A stretch of DNA of 45,825 nucleotides from Phoronis australis. Its lineage: Eukaryota; Phoronida; Phoronidae. Below are positions 1-10,935 of this stretch, piece after piece. A program made the position numbers and the translations under genes. The notes beneath the pieces are model-generated. The model was not told the origin of the DNA, made no database searches, and worked only from the letters and a program-made list of their open reading frames with translations. The stretch spans positions 1-45,825 of the forward strand of contig NMRA01000776.1 of assembly GCA_002633005.1 (NCBI GenBank), written 5' to 3'. Within the stretch, counting starts at the first letter, position 1. Each line of letters begins with the position of its first letter.

Positions 1-150
1 GCAACTTTATATGTGGGAACTTTTTAGATTTTGAAAACACTCTAATAAATGAATTAAAAAACACCAAAATAAAATTTGCCCCCTAAAGTACTCACAAAAA
101 CCATTTTCTAGAGGCCCTACAAAATCTGGCCCACCGACTACTTCGGCTGC
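1..150 (-). repeat. Dispersed-repeat fragment, inverted partner of 42990-43115
   Basis: The reverse complement of this stretch matches 42990-43115 over about 115 bases. Both begin at AGTCGGTGGGCCAGAT, share a GTGAGTACTTT splice-donor-like core, then a G-rich run, and end at AAAAAGTTCCCAC. Similarity starts abruptly at AGTCGG in both places, as at an element end. The right-hand partner lies just upstream of the repeat-family gene at 43248, so this is probably the 5' end of another copy in the opposite orientation, continuing off the left edge. No coding part of it is inside the window. Confidence 0.6.
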
Positions 151-1160
151 GAATCAGGCCGGGGATTTGACTCTTAAACTGCGAGAAAAGAATGGTTCTT
201 TTTAAGAATAAATTTCTTGTAGCGTACTATGAAAGACAGTGATTGACTTTCAACCTTGTACATGTAAGTTTCAATTCAACAAAGCGTCCACTTAAAATGT
301 ACTGCAGAAGACGTAACAACTACGATGTCCCCGGCGACCACTGGCTACGCTCGTAGCCAAACGACGTGACATTTACGAGTAAAGTGCTCGGAGAAACGTT
401 TAAGAAACGTAAAAATACGAATGTCAAATTCAAGAACGGAGTTTCGGCGTTTTTTTTTGGTCTCGATCCTTTACGAAGCCAAGTCCGGGTATACACGCGC
501 GAGTGCACATACGCCGTCACGACTCCTATTTTCCAGCGGAGATTTTTGACCGTGTTGAGCACTGGTGATACTGATTTGTAAATTTGTGTTGACGATATGG
601 TCTTGTTTTTTGTAGATTCGTGAATTGCATCACTGTGCGATGTAACGAAACGTAGACATGTACTCTAGAATATATTTCTTCATGTCCTTTTGAATGCAAC
701 TTCATTGTCTTCTCACAATTTTAAGTGCTTTCTCAACTGCATTTTACTCTTCTCTTTTGAGAACTCCAAGATAAATTGAGTCCAGAACGCATGCTGTCTG
801 TCATGCAACTCTACATAGATTATCTTACTAAAAAGGTTTACAGATCTTGATTTTTGCAGCCTAGTGACAATACACACATCCTGAATGGAACAAACCTCCT
901 AATTTTTGTTTAGTTTCCCTATGTGCTCTCCTTTGAACAAGAAAAAGACACCCAAACAGTGTGCGAAATAAAATGCAAGGAAATGACCTTTTTTATGTAA
1001 CAATTTTTTCCTCACCGGGTGGGGGAATTCCCCCCCCCCCAACTTTCAACCCCCACCTCCCCCCCATCAGCGCTGCGCGCCTCAGATTTGCGCTTTGCAC
1101 GACTCGTCAGTCTCACGAATTTGGACCCCCAATTTTCAAATCCTAGATGAGTCCCTGAGA
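151..1160. other. No gene recognised
   Basis: No exon-like sequence was identified. The open frames here are short and on both strands, with no family resemblance. Homopolymer runs of C lie near 1029-1040 and 1060-1066, the latter beside a CpG-rich patch. The boundary at about 1160 is where duplicated sequence begins. Confidence 0.5.
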
Positions 1161-1163
1161 CAC

Positions 1164-1247
1164 GACGAAAGGAATGGTTGAAGTCAGTTTCGGAAAATTA
1201 TGAAAAATGTTGATCCTAAGTTGTGCTCAGCATGCAATATTGGATAT
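1164..1247 (+). repeat. 84-bp direct repeat, first copy (second at 1463-1546)
   Basis: This 84-base segment recurs without a visible difference at 1463-1546, and in diverged form at 20206-20289 of the right duplication. It sits at the position where the right copy has coding exon 19753-19949, directly abutting the remnant of that exon's acceptor at 1248-1262. It therefore marks the rearrangement junction that removed the 3' half of the left gene. Confidence 0.75.
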
Positions 1248-1766
1248 TAGTGTACACACCTGAAAAATAAACATGACGGTTATTTGCAGGTTAATGCAAT
1301 ATGATGAAAGGTACATGTGCCATATTTTGATAACACGATTCAAGGCGTTGGTCACACACAGGTTTAGGCTTACATGTATATAGCAAACCTTAGTGTGATA
1401 AATTGTTTGAAGGATTCACAACGCCGGGCTATCAAACATGTTTTCATGATAATGCAGACACAACGAAAGGAATGGTTGAAGTCAGTTTCGGAAAATTATG
1501 AAAAATGTTGATCCTAAGTTGTGCTCAGCATGCAATATTGGATATTCCTGGCCGGGAAACAAATTTCAAAAAAAGATGGAACGAAGCAAGGTTCAAAAGT
1601 CACTATGCAACACGCATTTGTTTTTTCGCGTGCTACTTAAAAACGAAATGATACGATCTGATAACAATAGTTGACGAAGCGACATCACGATACATTTCAC
1701 AATATTTGTTTGGTTTAAGGAAAATAGAACTACTGTACTTCCCAATAACTACACGACAAAGCCTGA

Positions 1767-2051
1767 TTAACTCCGTTTTATTGCACAAACTAAGCACTTA
1801 AGCCACAAAATTGAACTGTGCAGCTCTTTCTGGGAGGCAAATTGACGCTCTCCTGTGTAAGGGTGCTCCATGACAAACTGAAAGTCCACCTCCAGAGAGC
1901 GTGCTGCTTCCACAGACACAGCTCTACCTTCTCGCCATCTTTGACAACACAGGGTTTGAACAGGTGGTCTGGTGTATGCTCCAAAACACCAAGCCACCGG
2001 ATTTTCTAACATAAGGAAGGCAGCTGATTGGTGATGTTTCTTGGTGATCAC
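1767..2051 (-). other. Open frame conserved in three copies (L1); decayed internal exon
   Basis: A 94-codon minus-strand open frame corresponds to 3248-3544 and 20533-20766, all ending at the same stop next to an AATAAA. The first part matches the proposed internal exon of the right gene (20694-20746), with the GTAGAG donor intact after 1928. The acceptor is changed from TTTTAG to TTTTGG, so normal splicing is lost here. The rest could be an alternative 3' end or chance open sequence. Base differences between copies show no third-position bias. Confidence 0.3.
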
Positions 2052-2091
2052 TTAGTACACATAGCCACCAAAATGCTAAAAAATATAGGCT

Positions 2092-2138
2092 ACATTTTAA
2101 AAGCTCCTCTGTTAATTACAGAGGAGCTTTTAAAATGT
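2092..2138. repeat. Perfect 21-bp inverted repeat with 5-nt loop
   Basis: Arms 2092-2112 and 2118-2138 are exact reverse complements around TAATT, reading ACATTTTAAAAGCTCCTCTG inward. The second tandem unit has the same structure at 3577-3623 with one arm mismatch. The right duplication lacks it, so it lies in an insertion of about 250 bp (about 2090-2340) specific to the left copies. It could be part of a foldback or MITE-type element; no clear target-site duplication was seen. Confidence 0.8.
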
Positions 2139-3037
2139 GTTATACAGCCGGTACGTCATTTTACCGGTGTTTGAGCAACAGTTTCCGATACGGTATCGAT
2201 ATCGAGTGACCATTACAACTACATTTGTAAGTATCGTTTGGTCCATATTCTAGACGATATCAGTTTTCAGAGGCCTGATATCAACTTTTCTTTTTAAATC
2301 ACTAGGCTCAGTCATTTATCTACAACGCTCAATGAATAATTAGGGTAAACACGGATCGACTCAAAACTGTTGTCAACATATCAATACCCATCGCAGCCGT
2401 TTAGTGGCCACGTATAGTATTTCTTTCGCGAAAGAAGGAACCTACACTAACTTTTCAAGAGGAATTCAATTTCAGATGCCGAGCACGGTTAAAAATACCA
2501 ATTTCTGACTTGGACATTTCAGTTTATTTCAGCCAGTATTTTGTTGCCGAGAAGACATCGCTAAAGCGACAATGGTCCTGTACGACACAATAGCTTAGAT
2601 TAACTTTCGTGATATCTATGGCGTACGGTGACACCGATTTTCACAGTTGATATAAAGAAGCTTTGTGTAACAACAAGCTATCTGAATGACTCAGTTTTCT
2701 AATGCGTATGCAGTTCTAGTGACAAATGTGTCTTTTCAGGTGTCGCCGATCCAAGCGTTCGTCGCTTTGGCTATTATCTTTGTTCAGTTTTTCAGCTACA
2801 GCCCTGAAATATACTTGCGTGTGTACACAACCACACGCACTGACGCACGCACGCGTACACGCAGACGTAGGCCGGCGCACAAATTTGCACGCATTCATAC
2901 CAGTAGGCCCTAATGCATGTAACACCTAGCTGTCACGGACATGACCATTGGGGATATACGGGTGCATCAATCTTCTCCCCAGGCACAGACCTACAGGGCT
3001 GATGTTGCCCGTAAGCATCTGATTGGACAACACTGGG

Positions 3038-3038
3038 N
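3038..3038. other. Single-N assembly join between tandem units
   Basis: One N separates units L1 and L2. L1 stops mid-sequence at ACACTGGG, while the continuation of that sequence is found after L2 (4359 onward). This is what a forced join of two haplotypes or a collapsed tandem repeat would give. Confidence 0.7.
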
Positions 3039-4358
3039 ACAAATTTCAAAAAAAAGATGGAACGAAGCAAGTTTCACAAGTCACTATGCAACACGCATTT
3101 GTTTTTTCGCGTGCTACTTAAAAACGAAATGATACGATCTGATAACGATAGTTGACGAAGCGACATCACGATACATTTCACAATATTTGTTTGGTTTAAG
3201 GAAAATAGAACTACTGTACTTCCCAATAACTGCACGACAAAGCCTGATTAACTCCGTTTTATTGCACAAACTAAGCACTTTAGCCACAAAATTGAACTGT
3301 GCAGCTCTTTCTGGGAGGCAAATTGACGCTCTCCTGTGTAAAGGTGCTCCATGACAAACTGAAAGTCCACCGCCAGAGAGCGTGCTGCTTCCTCAGACAC
3401 AGCTCTACCTTCTCGCCATCTTTGACAACACAGGGTTTGAACAGGTGGTCTGGTGTATGCTCCAAAACACCAAGCCACCGGATTTTCTAATATAAGGAAG
3501 CGGGCAGCTGATTGGTGATGTTTCTTGGTGATCACTGAGTACACATAGCCACCAAAATGCTAAAAAAATATAGGCGACATTTTAAAAGCTCCTCTGTTAA
3601 TAACAGAGGATCTTTTAAAATGTGTTATACAGCCGGTACGTCATTTTACCGGTGTTTGAGCAACAGTTTCCGATACGGTATCGATATCGAGTGACCATTA
3701 AAACTACATTTGTAAGTATCGTTTGGTCCATATTCTAGACGATATCAGTTTTCAGAGGCCTGATATCAACTTTTCTTTTTAATTCAATTTCAGATGCCGA
3801 GCACGGTTAAAAATACCAATTTCTGACTTGGACATTTCAGTTTATTTCAGCCAGTATTTTGTTGCCGAGAAGACATCGATAAAGCGATAATGGTCCTGTA
3901 CGACACAATAGCTTAGATTAACTTTCGTGATATCTATGGCGTACGGTGACACAGATTTTCACAGTTGATATAAGGAAGCTTTGTGTAACAACAAGCTATC
4001 TGAATGACCCAGTTTTCTAATGCGTATGCAGTTCTAGTGACAAATGTGTCTTTTCAGGTGTCGCCGATCCAAGCGTTCGTCGCTTTGGTTATTATCTTTG
4101 TTCAGTTTTTCAGCTACAGCCCTGAAATATACTACTTGCGTGTGTACACAACCACACGCACTGACGCACGCACGCGTACACGCAGACGTAGGCCGGCGCA
4201 CAAATTTGCACGCATTCATACCAGTAGGCCCTAATGCATGTAACACCTAGCTGTCACGGACATGACCATTGGGGATATGCTGGTGCATCAATCTTCTCCC
4301 CAGGCACAGACCTACAGGGCTGATGTTGCCCGTAAGCATCTGATTGGACAACACTGGG
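3039..4358 (+). repeat. Tandem near-identical unit L2
   Basis: Second copy of the L1 unit, about 1320 bp because of one internal deletion of about 160 bp near 3780. It is followed by unique sequence continuing into the pseudogene exons at 4250-4735, whereas L1 is cut off at the N. It contains the 98-codon open frame 3248-3544 and the imperfect hairpin 3577-3623. Confidence 0.9.
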
Positions 4359-4735
4359 GCACAGCACTTGTTGTGACTTCTTGCAGCATGACCATACATG
4401 TACATGTACGTAATATCAGCTTCGAGGAGTCCGCTGCCTCCGATGAACTCAGCAAGCTGGGACGAAATCTGCTCGAAGGTACGTCGATGGGTCAGCAGCT
4501 TAACATCAGACTATAAGCAGAGGGGTAAGTGCGTGGTGCATGAGCCTGCTAAGTAATCGACGCGCTCATTAATCAAGACACAGGCGTAACCAGGTACGAT
4601 AGACCAGATCACACATTCATGACCGTACATTCAAATATGGAAGCATGGTTTGCATAGACATGTGTGCTGCAACTTACCAAGACTTTCTCCCACCAAAACG
4701 ATCAGAACAGTAAGAAACAAGCATCCAAATTCCAT
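4247..4735 (-). pseudogene. Truncated paralogue of the secreted Cys-rich gene
   Basis: Exon at 4678-4743 holds an acceptor (TTTCAG), eight untranslated bases, an ATG at 4735 and a 19-residue signal peptide (MEFGCLFLTVLIVLVGESL), then a GTAAGT donor, as in the right copy (21890-21955). The next exon should start at 4510 after TTATAG, but joining it in phase 1 gives an immediate TGA. The right copy has two extra bases there and reads through. Downstream the same frame stays open to a TAG at 4247-4249, with indels that keep frame overall. The right-copy exons at 18446-19949 have no counterpart in this window. I read this as a decayed, 3'-truncated copy; an altered protein from a different acceptor cannot be excluded. 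Confidence 0.65.
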
Positions 4736-4859
4736 CGTCTTTTCTGAAACATGTGGAGTTATCAAATACATGACACGTGACATACAACCATTTGGTGATG
4801 AATTATTATGACCACCAATGTCCAAGTGACACGCCGTTTAAATTTCTTTAAAATATTGG

Positions 4860-6180
4860 AAATTTTATTGTTAAATATTCTCTTGGTATAAAACCAACTT
4901 TACACATTAAGTAGAAAAACACAGCACGCATTGACAATATCGGTCACTTCAGCACAAATAGCACTATCGGAGATTACTTTGGTTTTTTGAGATCAGCTGG
5001 AAAGACAGATTCGACACTTTGCTAGTATGGCTGAACCCCGTACGAATATTTCTATCGTATTTAACTGGCAGACATTGGCCTCGATTTCAGCGAATGAATA
5101 GCAGACGACGACGAGAAAAGAGGACTTGCAATAAAATCCCCAAAACAAGGAATTTCGTTGATTGCTACAGTAGTTCTGATCAAAACTAATAATTTCAATA
5201 AGTCTGTCTCATACAACAATTATGCCCAAATACGTTTTTCGGTCCTTCAAGGTCATGCAGATTGTAATTTATCAATAACTGTGGTAATGCGCCAACAAAC
5301 TTGGCTCTCCTCCAAAGCGTACGTCATCCTTTTACGGAGCCATTCTTAGAAAGAATTAATTTACCGGAAATGACATTTTTACGAATTCGAAAAATCAGCC
5401 ACGAAGTTTGTGTTTCTGTTTTTCAGATTATGTCTCAAATGATGCTGCCATTTTCGTAATACATTAATATTTTATATATATAAAAGTGCGATTACCGGAG
5501 TTTACTGATAACAATTTTTACAGGCATGAAACCTGTACTTGGAGGCCGGAGCTTATAAAAAGAAAGACACTCGTTTCGATCACATTGGTTTTTTAAAATT
5601 GCTTTAGATGACAAAGTTAAAATCAAAAATTTGAAAATCAACACACAGATTGTTACCGGGACATGTAATAAAATACACAGCATGCTCCGATAAAATCCGA
5701 TAAAATCCGATAAAATAAATTTCATGCTACATATACCCATTAATTTCTTTTAGTAATTTGGTAAATTTTAAACTTCGATCTATCGATCATCCTTGCAAAA
5801 ACACTTAGAAATACGAGTTCATTCCGAATGATTTTTTGCTTCTTCTTTAAAAAGAAGAATTAGATTCTGTGGCCGAAACAGATATCGTCGTTTAGCAAAA
5901 TTTTGCGGGTTAGATTACCTTTGTTACTATGCATAAGACAAATAATTGAGCACTGCTTCCAAGTCAACTTCATTTCCCATGTATGAGGTTATGTTGCTTT
6001 GTGAAATTCACGTCAACAAGTAGCCGTAAATCCTGTAAATCAGCCCATGGGACTTTTTTCACTTTAACGTTTTCTACAAAATTTTGCTTGAGTATGGATT
6101 TTCTTGAATTTGCTTATAAAAGTTTGGTATTTTCTTACTGCAAATTTGCAAATAAAAGTGGGATCACCGAATCTGTTTTT
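4860..6180. other. Non-coding part of left duplication
   Basis: Intron sequence of the pseudogene, alignable to 22080-24180. It contains three tandem copies of CCGATAAAAT at 5688-5717 and a short TA run near 5473-5482 that is greatly expanded in the right copy. No exon recognised. Confidence 0.6.
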
Positions 6181-6189
6181 CCGTTACAC

Positions 6190-6530
6190 ACGCCAAAAAT
6201 TGGGTTCGTATGCATGAATCATGCATACGAACCCAACAATCACACTTACGAACAAAAGTCAAAAGCACGGACCACAAAAAATATACATACGATTATAAAA
6301 TCATACACACGAATAGAATCACACGCACGAACACATTATCGTTTGGTGGTTCGTGCGTAGTATTATGAGGCTCGTGCTTAGGATTTGTGTTCGCATCTGT
6401 GAGTTTGTGGTTCGTGAGTATTTTATGCGTGATTTTTGGGTTCGTGTACGTGATTCATGGGTTCGTAGGCATGATTCATAGTTTCGTAGGTGGTTTGTGC
6501 GTCTCATTCGCGGTTGCGTAGGTGGCCCTG
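6190..6530. repeat. Foldback minisatellite (left copy)
   Basis: A region built from degenerate copies of ACGAACCCATGAATCATGCA on one side (about 6200-6335) and its reverse complement on the other (about 6340-6515), so the whole can fold into a long imperfect hairpin. It occupies the same place in the duplication as the better-bounded element at 24744-25175, so it was present before the duplication. The terminal GGTACCATAG repeats of that element are not preserved here. Confidence 0.7.
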
Positions 6531-6559
6531 GTTACAGTTGCAGCGAGTGGCTGATTTTA

Positions 6560-7050
6560 TTCTCTGAGATGAATTTAAAAATCGTGTGAAACGCAAATGA
6601 GTTTGTTTTTAGTAGCGAATTTATTTTCGCTTTATCTTTTAAATTCAAAGTAATAATACATTTACTGTAAAATCGTTTGGAAGATTTTCTTTTTAAATGT
6701 GTTTCAAAAACAAAAATCGTTTTAAATTTGTTTTGCATCAAATTCTCTTTTTAAATTGTTTTACCTATAGAATATTTTTATTTTTGATTTTAAGAACAAT
6801 AATATATTTTAAAATTGTTTAATGTCAGATTTTTTAAACTAGTCAACAGTATCTCAAAGCTAAGAGCGTTTCGTAAATAACAGCTTCGTGAGTAGTTGCG
6901 TTTTTCCACTTACATGTACAAAACATCTGTAAACTTCAAAATTATTTCATTTCTAATTTTAAAAAAGAATAATCAGTTTCATGTCAGATTTTATCTTTAA
7001 ACATCTTTTAACTTCCAAATAATTTTATTTTTAATGTTAGTTTTATCTTG
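6560..7050 (+). repeat. AT-rich TTTTAAAA repeat arm (left copy)
   Basis: Long stretch of T-rich and TTTAAAA-rich sequence matching 26460-26750 in the right duplication. The right copy has an additional inverted version at 24440-24740. No coding signal. Confidence 0.55.
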
Positions 7051-7745
7051 GCACCGAAGGAACTCCACAGACATGGTTTTATCCAACAATTTTTTTCTAA
7101 TTTTGACAATGCTTATAAATATCATTATGGCTCTGATGGATTATTGGCAGAAAACGAAAATATGAAATGAAGTAACACCTGACCATCCACCAGAAAAGGT
7201 AATATGGTACTTTAGAATTCAAGTCCTTAACATATTTTCGAGAACGGGGAATTTATAAATGTTCCAGAAAATGTATTCGCTTAGGCTCAATATTGCCTTT
7301 AAGGAATTTCTTTCTACGTCATTTTGGTTAAACGCTTTCCACAACGATTTTTGTTACAAGCCGAGTTAATCAACGATTTTTAAAAATGTGTGCTCTTTCA
7401 GCACGAGTTAATTTAAGAAATAGGAATTTATGAGATACTTTTTAGGTTGAATTTTGAATTTGTGGTACACCAACAGTACAGTATGGCTGGCACAATTGAT
7501 ACTCATGTAGATGTTAATGAGCGTCAAATTTGATAACATTGTAAGTGGAAAAACGCAACTAATCACGAGACTGTTATTTAGGAAACGGTCTTACCTTTGA
7601 GATATTTTTGGCTGGCTTAAAATTCTTATCTAGTAAAAATCAAGGAAACAATGTCTTAGATCTGTTACAGGGAGGCTGATAGTGGCAATAGAAACTTGTT
7701 CGAAAAGTTCAGCGAAAGTAGACACATGTAGCAAGAGACACTTAC

Positions 7746-7805
7746 CAAAGTCAGGTTCCTGTCTTCTGGATTACAGTAAATAGGGCTTCGACCTCAATTA
7801 CTGAC
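7746..7805 (-). pseudogene. Untranslated first exon of the left paralogue
   Basis: Minus-strand counterpart of 27449-27505. It ends in CTTTG followed by a GTAAGT donor at 7745 and begins about 25-30 bases downstream of the TATA box. No ATG with a useful frame lies in it. The exon, donor and TATA box all look intact, so the left copy may still be transcribed even though its coding part is damaged. The 5' end is estimated from the TATA position. Confidence 0.5.
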
Positions 7806-7826
7806 GAATTTGGGTGAGAGGCAGGC

Positions 7827-7834
7827 TATTTATA
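7827..7834 (-). promoter_or_regulatory. TATA box, left copy
   Basis: TATAAATA on the minus strand, in the context CCTATAAATAGCC, at the same place as TATATATA in the right copy. Position relative to the donor at 7745 fits a short untranslated exon. Confidence 0.6.
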
Positions 7835-7859
7835 GGAGTTTTAGTCACGCCATCAGCTA

Positions 7860-9770
7860 ATACATGTATGCATAAAAAGCGAGGAACTGCATTTACATTT
7901 AACATCAAAGAAAATTAATGCGGGAGGTTTTAATTTATTGCCACTGCGATAACTGTAATTTTCACGTTCCCCATAACGATAGAGTAAAGGTAGTTGACTG
8001 ATATACAGTTTTGTTGACAGGGGTATGCACATATGGTCAAAAACGCACTTCTGACATCATTTTCGACATACTTCTTATAGTTATTAGCTTTGGCTAGAGT
8101 TATAAGAAAATAAAACTCGGCTGTGTTTATAAAATTTTAAAATAGCAGTAATCACAAAGAAGTTAACAAGTTCGTGTTCTTTGATTTGATTGGAAATCAC
8201 CGGTTCCCGCATGTCTGAATTTCGGTAGCATTAAGAGTCAACGCCGGTCTCGATCATTGTCAGTTAAACGCTCGCAGAATACTCAACTGCCTGACTTCTA
8301 GCAAGGGTTAGGGTTGTGAAAGCTGAGTTCGAGTCTGAATCTCTCCTGGGTTATTAGACGATATGGCCGCTTCAACGTTACATAATTAGCGACAATGTAT
8401 AAATAACATACGTAAGAGAGGGGGAGAGGAATACAAACCCTACAATCTGTCTGTCAAAATAGGCTCGGCGTTTCGAGAAATTAATAACTCAAGATAATAT
8501 TATTCGTGAGATCATAACGGCTTACGTGAATAACTGCACATTTCTAGTTTTCACTTAAGGACCTCGATATTCATGTTAAACGTTCGAATCTCAACTCGAA
8601 CTATCAAATTTTTACTCAAAGTTTGTGCTCAAATCTAAGGGTCATCAAGTACGACTTTGGACTAGAATCTCTTTAGCGGAAACAATTAATGTACTTGATC
8701 ACAGTACAATAGACGCCTGTACATTCGCAAAAAAGTTGAACAAAAAATGACAGAAGTAATGTCTAGGTACATCTGAGTAAAAAGACATGACCGCGATGTT
8801 CTCTTGCGCGCGCACGTGATACATCGATATTGATATATCCCCCAGTGCTTGTACTCATACCCGATACAGCACCACTTCAGCTGAGGATCGGAAACTGTGG
8901 AGTTTTTAAATAAATACCGGATTTTAAAGTGCCTTAACTGTTTCTACATTCCCTAGTTATCCGGTCTCAACAAATGTCATTGTAACATGTGCTCACATAT
9001 AGAATCACAACTAAATCTTACTGGAATGAGTGTGACCCTCGACTACAAAGATTGTTAGTTTCCGTAATGTATGCGGATATTTTCAGCTGTATAGAACACT
9101 GGGTTTAGTACGGACGGTGTGTGTGCCAGCAATACCACGAAGAGGAGAGCAATTCACGACAGATTTTGTACAGATCACGCTATATTTTTGTTTCAAAATA
9201 ATACAGAAAGATCAAAAGTCACGACCACCCTGTAATAACTATGAACAAAGCCAGACTTCAATAAAAACATCGCAATTAGCCAGCATAGAACTATCAATTT
9301 TGTTGAAATGAACACATTAAATTTAATGCAGGCTTATCAGAAAAAAATGCAGTCTGTGTTATGGGCAAAAAATAGCAGGAATGACACCACAGATGTGATA
9401 AAGGGACAATCGTTTTGTTGCGTCATTAAGCATTGCAACAGGTTTTGTTCTAGATGTACCTTGACACAACTCGTCAATGAATTCACGTTGAGACTCCGAG
9501 CACAACTTCGCTAATCTTTGACAAGGCAGCTACTCCAGAATGTACTAAAGCATTCTATTTTTACTATGAAAATTTCATATGCCTGTTTGCGTTTTGCTCG
9601 TGCGCACCATGGAATTTCCGTTGTACTGTGTACATGTGATCAGTCGAATTAGTTCAGTTTTGTCAAATGATCTTTTGGGATCAAAATTACGAAACACCAT
9701 TGAATATGTCAAATTTGGTATTCAGTCGAAATAAAGGTTCCAGGTACTGTATTTTATTCACTCTTCTGCT
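7860..9770. other. Upstream region of the left paralogue
   Basis: Non-coding sequence collinear with 27545-30370, so the duplication includes at least 1.9 kb upstream of the promoter. Conserved blocks are separated by indels. The short open frames 9117-9311 and 9308-9514 fall in it and are not protein-like. Confidence 0.6.
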
Positions 9771-10507
9771 TAGACGCTTCTGAACTCAAGGCCTGTAAAA
9801 TCATGATAAGCGCTTTATTGAACACATTTATACAAATATACATGTATATAGTGTACAAACATCGTTCTGGTTGCCATCGTCATCGCACATCGAAACATGT
9901 ATTTTTCATAATTTGTTTAAATATTTTTATTAAAGCGCTATTCCTCTGCTTCCTCTGGACCGTTTTGCTTCAAACACCAGTTATTGTTTTAATATTCTAC
10001 TTTGACATGGGGCGCAATGAGCTATTTTGGCTTTTTGGATTTTTAAGACTAACAATCGAAACTGTCATTTTACGAAAGGCAAGGCATAGCAAAAATCTTA
10101 TAACAGGGTTTTTGGAAATCCCTTCTTGAACATGAAAGTCAAACGTAATTTGGAAATGTTATTGATAACTTTGTTTAATATCAAGGTATCTGATTTCATA
10201 GGGCTCTGAATAACATCCTTTATTTCAACATCCAAGCATCGCAGGTCAATCATTTCAGTGGTCATCATGCAAGACTACGCTAGTAAGGCCTTCAAGTTGT
10301 TAGAGGTAATTTCTCGGTTTAGGAATAAGTGACAATTAGCTATTGGCATTGCTTGAGAGTGAGCTACATACATATAAGTACCTAGTCTGGTCAGGCCATT
10401 TTATACGTCGGCCATTTTCTCAAGGCAAAATAGCACTAACGAGTTGCTAGTTTTCTTGAGCCCAGAAAACACTTCTCGCCTGATTCTGAAACAATTTGTG
10501 ATCAGCT

Positions 10508-10935
10508 TCATGCAAGTGTAACTGCCCTTGCTCTGGCAAAATTTGGAAAAAGTGCCTGACTCCACTTTAAATCAACATCGTCGTTTTTACTGCCTACCGA
10601 CGCAATATTCGGGTTGTCATTGAATGGAATTGATTTAATTTTATCATCTTTAACCACAGCTCTAAAGCAAGAGATTTGACTGCATACATATTTCATCACG
10701 TTGTAAGCTACACATTTGTCTTTTAATTAACCAGTGAAATGCTGGCGGATAGTTTGGGGTGGCGCGTGTGATCTTCATGTTCAAATTTGCCGTTTCAGGC
10801 CAATAATGTCAAATTGAATCTAGAAAAATTATGATATGCAAACATTAGATATTCCTTTGAATCGCATGTCGTAGCAACTCTCACCCGTGTGTGTATGATC
10901 AAGAAAGACGTTAACAAGACTTTAGCCGCCGCCAT
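10508..10935 (-). other. Possible minus-strand exons, unidentified gene
   Basis: An ATG at 10935 (ACAATAATGGCGGCGG) opens 17 codons with a hydrophobic signal-like stretch (MAAAKVLLTSFLIIHT) and reaches a good GTGAGA donor after 10885. Upstream, 10936-11010 is CpG-rich compared with its surroundings. Further downstream a frame to a TGA at 10508 has protein-like composition (ending DLKWSQALFPNFARARAVTLA, from about 10665) after a pyrimidine-rich CTTTAG. The two pieces do not join in phase directly, so any link is unproven. I do not recognise the product. Confidence 0.25.

Larger units (their letters stand above)
1560..3037 (+). repeat. Tandem near-identical unit L1
   Basis: This 1478-bp unit is almost identical to the next one (3039-4358); they differ by scattered single bases and by a block of about 160 bases (about 2300-2465) present here but missing from the second. 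The right duplication carries the counterpart of part of that block near 20885-20985, so this unit keeps the older state. L1 ends exactly at the N. Confidence 0.9.
1250..9770 (+). repeat. Left copy of a large direct segmental duplication
   Basis: Collinear blocks match the right copy (19940-30370). They include 1250-1430 with 19940-20190, 1546-4500 with 20280-21715, 4620-5960 with 21850-23170, 5980-6180 with 24020-24180, 6560-7900 with 26460-27600, 7980-8400 with 27690-28170, 8560-8760 with 29080-29260 and 9040-9770 with 29560-30370. By eye the blocks are roughly 80-90% identical with many indels, so the duplication is old. The unit spans promoter, untranslated first exon, signal-peptide exon and first mature-protein exon of a minus-strand gene, and breaks just inside a downstream exon. 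Confidence 0.85.

Noticed and set aside
1790-1984. Minus frame reading KDGEKVEL in another phase of the three-copy region
   Set aside because: The right copy has a TAG directly after KDGEKVEL, so the phase is not conserved; the alternative phase is the one kept open in all copies.
4004-4250. Overlapping frames rich in TRTDARTRTRRRR and Cys
   Set aside because: They translate a CACGCA/ACGCAC low-complexity tract shared by the copies at 2820-2880, 4140-4200 and 21340-21390.
6190-6530. Regular repeats that could suggest a CRISPR-like array
   Set aside because: Units are degenerate, lack unique spacers, and reverse orientation halfway; the setting is an animal genome.
8300-8312. GGGTTAGGGTT, telomere-like
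   Set aside because: Only about one and a half units, inside ordinary duplicated DNA; not a telomeric tract.
9803-10129. 108-codon plus frame, strongly hydrophobic
   Set aside because: Hydrophobicity follows from T-rich DNA; there is no splice, promoter or family support, and no copy of the frame elsewhere in the window.
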